Position numbers and translations under genes: made by a program
Shown: positions 12,921 through 23,256 of the stretch, one piece after another
Layout: the number at the start of each line of letters is the position of its first letter
How positions within the stretch are numbered: the first letter of the stretch is position 1
Notes under the pieces: model-generated
The model's input: only the letters and a program-made list of their open reading frames with translations
The model's database searches: none
Told to the model about the DNA's origin: nothing
NCBI GenBank assembly: GCA_028015205.1
Contig: CM051514.1
Location: forward strand, 28,350,150-28,414,149
DNA length: 64,000 bases
Origin: Mytilisepta virgata
Lineage: Eukaryota; Mollusca; Bivalvia; Mytilida; Mytilidae
Direction of reading: 5' to 3'

Positions 12921-13325
12921 TTACTTGATATCATGAATTTCGTTTTTGGCGCAGAATGTTTGCTTTAGCGCGAATATCAAAATTCTTTTGAACAATTTAA
13001 ACTCATAGTCAACATCGTGCCAAGTGTCAAGATTCTGTGATCTTTGGTTGCTGAGATAATCATGGACATTACGTACAGATTTATACATACGACTAACAGC
13101 AAATAATATCCCCGCCGCCTCGGTGAGTGTGGGCATAATAAGCACAAAAAGCAAAACAGAAACAACAGAGAGCTGGTATAGGTATTGAGTTGTGATGGGA
13201 TTAATGAGAACCCAAACCTCCGCTTTATCTATCCTGACCCTTTGGTGTATAAAAACAATATAGAGCCAATACAACATGATTTCCAACAATATAGCAGCAA
13301 TCAAGAAAAAGGTTGGGCGGTACAT
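12921..13325 (-). CDS. Hypothetical membrane protein, 134 codons
   Basis: An open frame of 134 codons with a normal-looking amino-acid mix, unlike the low-complexity frames around it. It has a hydrophobic segment near residues 6-26 and a longer one near residues 49-78, enough for two or three membrane spans. A polar C-terminal part follows with RSQNLDTWHDVDYEF and a Lys/Cys-containing end. The frame runs from ATG to TAA without introns. I do not recognise the family. It may be a single-exon gene, one exon of a larger gene or a pseudogene. It lies between transporter copies A and B on the opposite strand and shows no similarity to them that I can see. Confidence 0.35.
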   Translation of the reverse strand: MYRPTFFLIAAILLEIMLYWLYIVFIHQRVRIDKAEVWVLINPITTQYLYQLSVVSVLLFVLIMPTLTEAAGILFAVSRMYKSVRNVHDYLSNQRSQNLDTWHDVDYEFKLFKRILIFALKQTFCAKNEIHDIK

Positions 13326-13720
13326 ATTTTAGATAGCAGGGTCAAAATGCATGTGTTTAAACTATAAAACTGGCTAAGGCCCGCCTAGCTTCTGTTCGTA
13401 CATGTATATCTTTGCTCTATTAAACGAAATAATCAGAAATAACAATCCCATAAAGGGTTTTAAAGGTATCATGTCATGCATGCAATAGACTACCACGTTA
13501 TCTCGTTACCCCAGTTAGAATAAGCGCTCAGCTTTCGGCTTTTCAAATAGTTAACCCTTACGAATCCAAGATAACGGTTTATCAAGAAAATTTTTAGCCC
13601 GCTTTCAATTGTGGAATGTTTCTATTTATTTATCTTTGCTCCTCTCTAAAAATAGCTAGGATTTTCATAAAATCTGCAATTTAGATAATACGAACGTAAA
13701 AGAAAGAAATATATCCTCAT
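13326..13720. other. Flank upstream of transporter copy B
   Basis: I searched this stretch for a copy B exon 1 and did not find one. No other gene recognised. Confidence 0.4.
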
Positions 13721-14232
13721 ATGGTGTTGGGTTTACGACACTTATGGACGTCCAAATTATATCCGATTCTACACTACAAGAGGTGTGTCTGTGGTTTACA
13801 GCTACTGCTGCTGGTTATTTGGTTTCATCATATGTAGTTAGCGTAACCTATGACAGATTTGATAAATCTCTACATGTTATATTTGGAAATTTCCCTGGTG
13901 TATTCAATATAAATTAATGTTTGCAATGCATGTACTGAAGGGGTTTGTGTGTAGCGTTGTAGATGCCGGTTTGTATTAAATTTATATTTATTTCTTTCTG
14001 AAAATACATAACTATTTATTAATAATCGTCAATATTTTTGTGTTGATGGAACAATGAGAAATTTGTTTAATAGTTTCTTGCACGGTAAGAATAGAAAGCT
14101 ATAACACATGTATACGTAAGAATGGAAATATTTAGCAAATATTTGGAATTTCAGACGTGTTCTAACATGCATTTAGTTGAATTGACAATACAATCAACAA
14201 TCTATGCATAAAAATACCCATTGGGAATTCAA

Positions 14233-14559
14233 GTACAGTTAGGTGCACACATAACCTCTCACCAAGTTAACTTTGAGCAGGTCCACTGACTGCTCTAAGC
14301 AGTTCTGCTGACTGCTTTAGAACTGCTCTAGAAAAGAATCCGGACTGCTCCAGGCTGTCATAATCAAGAACAGCTGTAACCTGTCATGTCTAGAACAGCT
14401 CTAACATGTCATGGTCTAGAACAGTTCTATAACATCGTTATATAGAATTAATCATGTTACCCACCCATTCACGGTATGGATTGTATCACTGACCTGACAT
14501 TTAAAAAAAAATAATCTAATTTATATGTATATATTTTTCTTTAATTTTAACTTAATCTA

Positions 14560-14627
<68 letters not shown>

Positions 14628-14983
14628 TTTAACTTAATCTAATTTTTAAATGTTAATTTTGTTATTATTTTTTTTTAATTGTAATTTTTTTATTACTTTC
14701 TTTTTACTCAAGATCTTTTCTTCTTGACTAAGTTAAAAAATGGGGTGGGTTATATAATGATGATATAATAATTGATGAAATGTAGTGATATCGTCGCAAA
14801 GCAGTCGTGGACCAGAGCTGTTCTAAAAAGCAGTCGTGAATCAGGACTACTCTGATTCTTGAACAGAGCCGTTCTACAAAGCAGTGTTAACCAGTATTGT
14901 TCTTATTCTTGACCAGAGCTGTTCTTCTTCCTGACTGCTCTAAGTTAACTTAGACGAGAGGTTATGACTGGTCGCAACTGTAC
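14233..14983. mobile_element. MITE-like element with long terminal inverted repeats
   Basis: The left end (14233-14281) and the reverse complement of the right end (about 14930-14983) match over about 45-50 bp: GTACAGTT, then CATAACCTCTC, then AAGTTAACTT(T/A)GAGCAG, with small mismatches and one short gap. Inside each end, variants of 'gaccagagctgttct' and 'agaactgctcta' recur in opposite orientations. The core is an AT microsatellite at 14563-14623 flanked by direct repeats of TAATTTTAACTTAATC. There is no coding capacity, so it is a non-autonomous DNA element. It sits in intron 2 of transporter copy B. Confidence 0.7.
14563..14623. repeat. (TA)n microsatellite
   Basis: About 30 TA dinucleotides inside the MITE core. 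Confidence 0.95.
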
Positions 14984-15500
14984 ATGTAGTTTAATTATTT
15001 TTTTTAATCGAGCGATAAGAGAGGAAGGTATATGTAAATGTTGAACAAATTTGTATAAATTCTTTACTGAGTACTCTCTCCCAAAGCATTGAGAAATTAT
15101 GGTGTGAATCCTACATGTATCTTGTCCATCATTATGGACATGTTATACATGTAATATTCTGTTTAACAATTCTCTATGATACGGTGAACTATTATATATT
15201 TATGGCCCTTTACTGAGTTCAATATCATATTTTATGGACCCGTTAACAGCAATATTGCCCAAGGCAAACGGCCGCGAGCAATATTGCTTTACATGATATT
15301 GGACGATAGTTGAGTGCTATAATTGTTTTATTACATTTCATTTTAAAGAGAATGAATTTTCTAAAAACATTTCACGGTGCAATATCACAAACTATGGACT
15401 GCCTTGAAACACAGTGCTTCTATATTAATATAAAAGTAAGAAATGTTACAATACAATTCATTACATTCTAAATTCAATGATTACCTTTAAAACGTTTATG

Positions 15501-15568
15501 CGTATGACTACAATTAGTCATAAGATTTAATGTGTATGACTACAATTAGTCATAAGACTTAATGTGTA
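15501..15568. repeat. 33-bp unit, two tandem copies, palindromic core
   Basis: Two copies of a 33-bp unit, starting near 15501 and 15534, differing by one or two bases. Each contains TGACTACAATTAGTCA, in which TGACTA and TAGTCA pair around a CAAT loop. Confidence 0.85.
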
Positions 15569-16584
15569 TGTTCCGGATACAGTCTCGGTCGTAGTGTTCC
15601 GAATATGTTGTAAAAAATAACCCTGATCTGGAAGTATGCATGATTTTTCAGTCTTCCCGTCCTTGCTTATTCATCTGCTGGATAAGTATTGCAGGAGTTA
15701 TATGCAAATTTTACATGTTTTCTTCACTGCTGGAGGAATTTTATCACCGTTAGCCTTTGTAACTATTCTGACACTCGAAGAAATGGACACAATTATTAAC
15801 AATACAACAAATACTTCCATAAACTATGAAAACCCGATATTTACTTTTGATGCATATTATTCAGGAATAAGAAATACAACTTGCAGACCATTATCATCTG
15901 AAGTTTATCAGGCGTATTCTTTCTCTTCGACATTGAGTATGGTGTCAGTTTTTCCATTTATTGTTATTTACTTCCGGTATGGCAATACGGAAAGGTTCAA
16001 AATCACGGAACAAGCACAATACATCTGCAGTGGTCGATTCCATTCCGAAACAAATTAAGCTACTCGTGTTACTATTAATTACTTTTATTTCATGCATCTA
16101 TGCTGCTGTAGAAAATTATTTTTCTGGCTGTCTACCAACTTTTACAGTTAAGCAGCTCAGCTTTGACAAAAATCTCGCGTCTAATGTGACGTCCGTGTAC
16201 TGGGGTTTCTATTCTGTTGGCAGTGTTGTTAGCATATTCATAGTTCCATTTTTTAAGCTATTTTATGATAGAATTGTTCGTTGCATGCTTGACGATCACT
16301 TCTTTAAATGACATTGGTATTTGGATGTCCGCTGGTATGTATGGATTCTTCACGTCCATATTCTATCCATTAATTTATGCATGGCAGAAGAAGAATTTCT
16401 TCATGTCTCCGCAAGGATAACAGCAATTCTTCTGATTTCTGCTGGAGTTGATGACGATGTAACATAGTTTTAGGGGAAAGTATTCTCCTGTTTGTATTGT
16501 TTTTGTTTGGAATAATGTTGTCGAAACAAACAAGAAAAAGGAGATCAAAAATCGAAACCTTAATGGATGAAAATGTCGTTATCA

Positions 16585-16798
16585 ACATTGAAACGTAAGG
16601 AAAACCGCCTTAACCGCTACTTGGGGTCGTTTTGAAATGCCTTTCTCCATGATGAGAATCTAATTGTCACTTTTAGATGAAGAAAAGCAATACATTGAAA
16701 CGTAAGGAAAACCGCCTTAACCGCTACTTGGGGTCGTTTTAAAATCCCTTTCTCCATGATGAGAATCTAATTGTCACTTTTAGATGAAGAAAAGCAAT
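16585..16798. repeat. 107-bp tandem duplication at the end of copy B
   Basis: The segment 16585-16691, which contains the terminal TAA of transporter copy B, is repeated directly at 16692-16798 with two visible mismatches (TGAAATGCC versus TAAAATCCC). The near identity points to a recent duplication in the pseudogene. Confidence 0.9.
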
Positions 16799-18889
16799 AA
16801 AAGAGTTGTTCCTTTGTTTGAACGTTTGCTACATGCATTTGCGGACGGTTTCAAAATATTCCACAATAGCATTTTTACCAACTCTGTATTTTTTATATAA
16901 AAAGGTGTGGTTTGTTTGCAAAGAATATGAACAATAGTTTCGGATTCCAGTCTTCATACTTTATTCTTAGGTTATGTATCCATTCACAATGAGAATAACA
17001 AATGAAGTTCATGCAAAAAATTTACAGAGAGTATCAACTATTACCAAATTCTTAATGTTGACAAGATCTTTTTTCGTATTTTCATATTGATATAAACATC
17101 TTTGGAACAAAGATAACAATAAATATACAAAACTTCCGTAAACATCGTGGATAAATTAACGTGAGAGCACATAACAGATTCTGAAAACACATAATAAAAT
17201 AAAGTTAAAAAGACAACAAGAGTTTTACCTCCCACAACGGGAATTACAGTTGTTGCTTTGAATGAATAGTCATATTCTGCTACTTTTAAAACGCTACTAA
17301 CACACTTCTGGATTTACATGTAAACGGCCATTTCTGCCTTGTCCAATCTGGACCGTCTTGACAATAATAATTTCTCTAAAAAGTAAGATAACAGACTTAC
17401 ACATATTCAAATCAAGATATGTTGCTTACAGTCAATCAAGACTAGTTAAGACAAGCCAATAAAAGTTAGGAATTAATTATGTATTGTTTAGTTTTTTATT
17501 GTCCTGAAATATAATCTGAAGTTGTTTTGATCGACCATGTACTGCAAAAGTGTCTTGATTTGGTCTTGTTGTCTTGATTTTGTTTCAAATATGGCACTAC
17601 TTGAAATCAAGACAAAGAAAAACGTAACAACCACAACCTTGACAAAATATTGATTTCAAGTTATAGAACAGTGACACATACAAACCTCTCCAGCTCATTC
17701 CACAATGTATTTGTTACTGTTTTGTCTCTACGTTGAATTTTCAGACTTTTATCTAACAACATTACTGTCACATAAACTTGTACGACAATGTTATGTACAA
17801 ACGTAATACTATCACTCCAAAATGTTTACACACGTCATCATTTGAGTGACCGATACGAACTTTTAACGTAATCGAACCATAACTTATAATGAAGATAAGT
17901 TATATTTCTTCTTGATAGAACATAAATTGTACAAAAAATTTAAAGTAATGATTACGTTACTATGACTAATCGAGTAGAAACATACACTTAGTTTGAATTC
18001 GGCGTCCATAAAAGTAATTTCGCCATATACTGTTTCCAAAATTCGACGAAAAGTGTCAAGATCATTGTCATTACTAAGCATGGTTCATCCGGGACATTTA
18101 AAATGATCATGGTCCGTTTAGTATAAATCACAAATAAGACAAGTTATTTTCAGTTGGAGTCCAAGTGTGACTGATATGTACAACCCATCTAATTTGACGG
18201 ATAACATATTAAATAAAAGAAAAGATCAACAATAACAGACTTATTAATCAGACAGAACCCCGGACAAAACAATAACATAAAAGAGCACAACACACAAACA
18301 AAAAACACAACATAAAGTCAGGATATCCTGGCTTGGTACAGATACTGCACAGCGATGGTGTAAAACTGGATTTTTTCAGTGCCCAAATCCCCCCCCCCCC
18401 CCCCTTAATCTATCCAGACTTTTTATCACATTCTCCTCGCATGCAATATGACCGGTTCCTTTAGGGGTCGAGGACATACCGACTCTTCCAGAGCAATTGC
18501 TGTTTCTCCCCGTTATTTGTGGTATTTCAGGGTGCTAGTGATTTAGTGTTTGTGCTGCACTGTAACAAATGATTGGTCTGGTAAGTTTGTAAGTCTTTGG
18601 TTTTTTTCCATGCGACTTCACAATTAAAATTTATTGCAGAATTGTTTACTTAAACATAAGTTGACGTAAAACAGTGGCATGAAATTACGAAAACAAAATC
18701 CGCCAAAAAATGAATGACTAGTAGCTCACACAAGATCTTCAAAAATTGTATATCTCTTTTAATTTTAAAGTCATATTTTTAAACCGCTTTCAAGATTCAG
18801 GCTTTAAACAAGTTATTAATACAGCTTACTTCCGTTGAAAATATCTATATATATAATGCAACAGTAAAGAATGAGTTGTCTCTTAACAT
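16799..18889. other. Intergenic DNA, no gene seen
   Basis: AT-rich. The words TCTTGATTT and AAATCAAGAC recur in both orientations between 17340 and 17650. A C16 tract lies at 18389-18404. No gene recognised. Confidence 0.5.
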
Positions 18890-18985
18890 TACATACCGCA
18901 CCAACCGGGGATCGAACCCGGAACAGTTGGTACAGTAGTCCACCGCTCTGACAACTGAGCTAAAGGAGTACTCCACCAGTGCAGC
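18890..18985 (-). mobile_element. tRNA-like sequence (SINE head or tRNA pseudogene)
   Basis: On the minus strand there is a good RNA polymerase III A box (TAGCTCAGTTGTCAGAGC, near 18948-18964) and B box (GGGTTCGATCCCC, near 18907-18919), with a perfect T stem CCGGG/CCCGG. The D stem GCTC/GAGC also pairs. The anticodon stem (GTGGA against ACCAA) and the acceptor stem (ACTCCTT against TTGGTGC) do not pair. A working tRNA is therefore unlikely; a tRNA-derived SINE or tRNA pseudogene fits better. Confidence 0.55.
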
Positions 18986-20259
18986 TAATGGGAGGGGGGG
19001 GGTGGTTATAAACCTATTATGGTTCTATAACTTCAATCGTACACGAAGGAAGCCACGTTAATAAGAAGCTCATTGCTTAGGGTGTGAACATGTAGATTCC
19101 TCAGCTGTATACGATTTAATCAGGGTCCAAAGAAACAACTCCTGTGAAAATTTATAGAAATTTTCATTTTACAGTCGGATTAGTGGATGTGTAGTGAGTC
19201 CAGTGAGTTTCTTTGGAAACGGTTATGGAATTAGGAAATGGGTAATTACTTCAACGAATTTGGTCTCGACACCGAGCAATCCGCGGCCCATACAGCTATT
19301 TGTAGTCCGTGTTTATAATTGATTGAATAGTCTGATATGATAACAGCGACACGATTACGGTTCTTTCACTTTATTTACATTTTTCTGCTCGAACGTTTAA
19401 TTGAATTTGATGAATAATTTCTCAAATGATTTTGACAGTGACCGAAAGATCAAAACATAAATATAATTGAATTTAATATCACTGTTTCCACGCCAAATAT
19501 TGAACTCAATTTTGTACCAGCTTTTTTGCCTACTGTAGATGAGCCCTGAAATCCTTAACGATCCAACACAATGTCCTGACAAATACATGATGAAAAAAGT
19601 TAACAAAAAATAATTGTTTACATTATAGACTGATGAACATACATTTAAACTTGCACAAAGAAACTGTGATAGAATTGCTACAGATTCCATTTTGCTTTGG
19701 TTTTCAACATTTTAGGCACTGGGCACAACTATCGAGTCGTAAATCGACGAAATGTGCATCAAAATTGGTATCAAAGAAATATATTGAATAAAATCGTCTT
19801 TATCTCAGACTGGGGAACAAACCTTAACATTTACCCTTTTCTGATATTGTGTTTTATTGTCAATCTTCTATCATCTGTCACCATAAATACGTTGAAACAA
19901 ACCTCAAAAGAATAATTCGCCCTTAACTTATAACTGTCGAAGTAAACTGCACCTGTCTTGGATGTTTTTTGTTTTTAATTATATGTACATGTAAAAGTTT
20001 TTTTTATAATCATTAAATCTAGACTGAGTATTCGTAAACAACAGTATCCTTGCATTTCCGAACAGTTGCATTCCCGTATCAAATACTGCACTAACTTCAT
20101 AATCATATATTTAACTATGAGACCTAATTTTTGAAAATCAAACTTCTTAAACCGTATTGCATATATACATAAAACATAGAAATAAAATGCAATATGAAAA
20201 TGTAATTATAAGCTTTGTTGTATTCACAAGGCTGTTAAAAACACAAAATGTCAAAGCAA
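18986..20259. other. Intergenic DNA, no gene seen
   Basis: No supported gene; short AT-rich frames only. Confidence 0.5.
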
Positions 20260-21293
20260 CATTGACATTTGACCTTTGACATAAACAATTTGCGTCATTT
20301 GCATAAGACCTTTCATATATGAGATTCCTGCCAACATCGGTTACAATTTGCCCATAAGTTTCTGAGCAAATGACAAAAAAAGCAATTTCCATTATGGTGT
20401 CAATGGGAACTTTGAACTTATGCAGACTTCAGATGACCGGATGAATTTCAACCAACGGTGAATCGTTTGTAGATAGTTTCAAAACATTTCATAATGTTGT
20501 TTCAGAGGATAAGATTTTTGAAAAGTGGCCAATAAAATTCAAAGATGGTCTGTGGCGGCCATGTTGTTCATCCAACAAGAACCAAAGGTGAATAGTTTGT
20601 AGATATCCTTCCATACATCATTCTCTCAACTGTGGTTACAATTGCCCATAAGCTCCTGTCAAAAAAAAAACAAAAAAAAAAACAAACAAACAAAACAAAA
20701 AAGTCATTTCCCATATGGTTTCCATGCAAACCTTGAGCAACCGCACCTGTCTGATGAGCGGATGAACCTCAACCAAAAGAGGATTGTTTGTGAAGGGCAA
20801 TGCTGTCATCATAGATCATTTATTCCTACCTTAGTTACAATCTGCCCACAAGTTCCTAAACAACTGACAAAACAGTCATTTCAAATATGGTTTACATGGA
20901 AACTTTGAACATCCCCAGTTAGTCGTGAAATGAGCGGATAAATCTACACCAAAAGTGGATTGTTTGTAGAGGTTACAGCTTTCATCACTTCTACAAAGTT
21001 TCAAAATATTTCATTGAGTAGTTGCAGAGGGGAAGATTTTTTTAAAACTGGCCAATAAAAATTAAAGATGTATTGTAGCCTCTGGCGGCCACGTTGTTCA
21101 TCCAACCGGGACCAAACAAGTAGCTCGTTTGTAGAGGTTCGTCCATACATAATTCCTAAAATGTACCAAGTGTCGTTACAATCCACCAAGTAGTTTCAAA
21201 ATGGAAAAGATCAAAATGTGAACAATTTACAGACGATGGACACAAACTGATGACAGAAGCTCACTTGACCTTTACGCCATGTGAGCTAAAAAT
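20260..21293 (-). repeat. Dispersed element with degenerate tandem core
   Basis: Read on the minus strand it starts with the head TTTTTAGCTCACATGGC at 21293 and GTGAGC soon after, the same kind of head as the elements at 53222, 60398 and 61319. The body is a degenerate tandem array. 'TTACAAT.TGCCCA.AAG' recurs near 20330, 20635, 20834 and, shortened, 21176; 'GTTGTTCATCCAAC' recurs at about 20562 and 21092. Unit lengths are uneven (roughly 200-360 bp). No tail matching the other elements was found on the low-coordinate side, so the copy is probably truncated. Confidence 0.6.
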
Positions 21294-23237
21294 CTAGGGG
21301 AAATTAGTTCGAAAGCTTATATTTACAATTTTTCAAAATTCCATCCCGCGGGCCCCAAAGTTTGAAAATGAAAATTCCCAAACTTTATTGTGCATCTACA
21401 AATAGATTATAATACTGCATGGAAATTAAATGCACACTTTAAAGATGAAAAAACTAGTTTAGGTAAAAAAAAAGTGAAACGGCCGACGGACGGTCAGACA
21501 GACGAGAACGGTATAAGAACTACTCAAACTTTCTTCAACCATTTTGTTCCCTTATGTAACGCATGACAAAGATTAAGTTAATTTGTATTCTGGAATATCT
21601 TTTTTATGAATTTTTATTTTTAATATTTTATTTTTATTTTTTTATTTTATTTTATTTATTTTTTTTTGCAAGGGGGGGGGGGGGGGGGGGCGTATAGGTA
21701 AGATTTAATATTACCGTTGCAGTCAAATAATACATTTTTCACAATTCTTAAGTACAATGTATATAACTTCTACAGATAATTTGCATGTGTAGTACATCTG
21801 TAATCGGAACTTTATCATCTCATTTCTAAATTTGTTGTTGTTTAGAATTGACCTGATAAACAAATGATAACGAGCACAATTGCACTTGTATCTCGGAAAA
21901 AAAATCATAAGATATAATGATTGTGTTTCACTGTCATCCCGTGATTTTGACTCATTTTAAACGAGAATACCAATAAGTGACTGTCAATATATCTGCATAA
22001 AGTTTAAATAAAACTTGATAATCTACAGGTAACAGTTCGTGTACGGTATTGCAAAATGGAACATATCACGCTATTAAAATATAGTAAGGTAAGATGTGTT
22101 TAAACTCTTTTATAAAAAGAGTATAAATTTGAATTTTTTTTTCTATTTAGATTATTGATACATGTAAAACTGACCTATTAATAGTTTTACTATCTGTTCA
22201 GTCAACTCTCATTTACGTAACGGTTCAATCGTGCATAACCATATTAAAAGCTTGTGGCTTATCTTTTTAATTCGCCTCCAAACTTTGTTTGGAATGGCGA
22301 AATATTGTAATCGTACCATGTTTCCCCTCACAATTTTTGTCGCGGTCATTTTGCAATACTGCTGCATATTTAACCGTGAAAATTTACATGTAAACAGATT
22401 TCAATGTGGAATAGTGCACCTCGGTATACGTTTTTCGATGCATGAAGGGATATGTGCTTAATTAGCCTGTTTTAGTTTTCTCTATTTATAGATTTCACAT
22501 TGAGACCGAGGCTGCTGGATATTTAAATATAGAGATTCGCCCTCAAACTACAGCATGTATATAGTATATACCCGTGAAAATTTGCACAAAATTTAACGTG
22601 GAATCGTGCACCTCTGTACATGTTTAATGCATGGGGAAATGTGCAATTTTTAATATTTTTACTTTGAAATGCACTGTGTGCTATTTTTAGATTTAAATTG
22701 AAGCTGCCGCTTACGATGCAGAAAATACATTTTGTTAACCCCGAACAGCTTTTCATGTTTTTGTTAAGATTGTTTCTCCTAAGATTGTTTTCTGAATTTT
22801 CTCTTCAACTTTTTGGATTGTTGTTTCTGTTATGGCCATTTTATGCCTTGACCACAACTGTGATTGGTACATTTGTACATGTAAATCAATGATATGTGCA
22901 CATGTTATGAATCGAAATTGGTATCGTAGAATTTATTGCATGTACGAAATTCTGGGTAAATGAGAATTATGGTAGCGGAATGGTCTTTTCCCAAAGTTAC
23001 GTAAAATACAAAATGTACACATGCCTTCGAGTGTTGGGTCGATTTGTTTATAAGCAATAGAACCGAAATGGGGCTACACATAACAATAATTAATACCGGA
23101 CAAACTTTACACTTACTTAATAAAATATAATTTTATTATACAAATGCTGTATAGAACCACAGATAGATTATAAAATTCTTCTTTATGTCTTCATTTTAAC
23201 TGATGTTTATCCATGTATTAATTTTACATTCAATTAG
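21294..23237. other. Upstream flank of transporter copy C
   Basis: No coding gene recognised. The G19 tract is at 21672-21690. Two diverged copies of a block containing 'tgtaaacag.tttcaatgtgg' / 'cgtgaaaatttaca' and 'tgtgca(c)' lie near 22375-22460 and 22570-22660. The promoter of copy C must lie here, but no clear core element can be assigned. Confidence 0.4.
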
Positions 23238-23256
23238 ATTATTGATATATGTACAT

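Larger units (their letters stand above)
13721..16598 (+). pseudogene. NaGLT1-like MFS transporter, copy B (disrupted)
   Basis: This is a more decayed paralogue of the transporter at 23257-26142. Exon 2 remains at about 13721-13968, with the stretch LMDVQIISDSTLQE and the motif DRFDK; it ends at the same phase-1 donor (GCCG|GTTTGT). About 28 bp are missing after the GNF codons, which shifts the frame. Exon 3 starts at 15652 after TTTTTCAG and reads through YMQILH..F, GGILSPLA and EVYQAYS. A frame break occurs near 16000-16060 and a stop at 16309-16311. Recognisable pieces such as EEEFLHVSARI-like sequence then continue in other frames to a TAA at 16596-16598. No exon 1 was found upstream. Intron 2 has been enlarged by a MITE and an AT microsatellite. 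Inferred to be non-functional. Confidence 0.75.

Noticed and set aside
18890..18985. A functional tRNA gene on the minus strand
   Set aside because: A and B boxes and the T and D stems are good, but the acceptor and anticodon stems do not pair; kept only as a tRNA-like SINE head or pseudogene.
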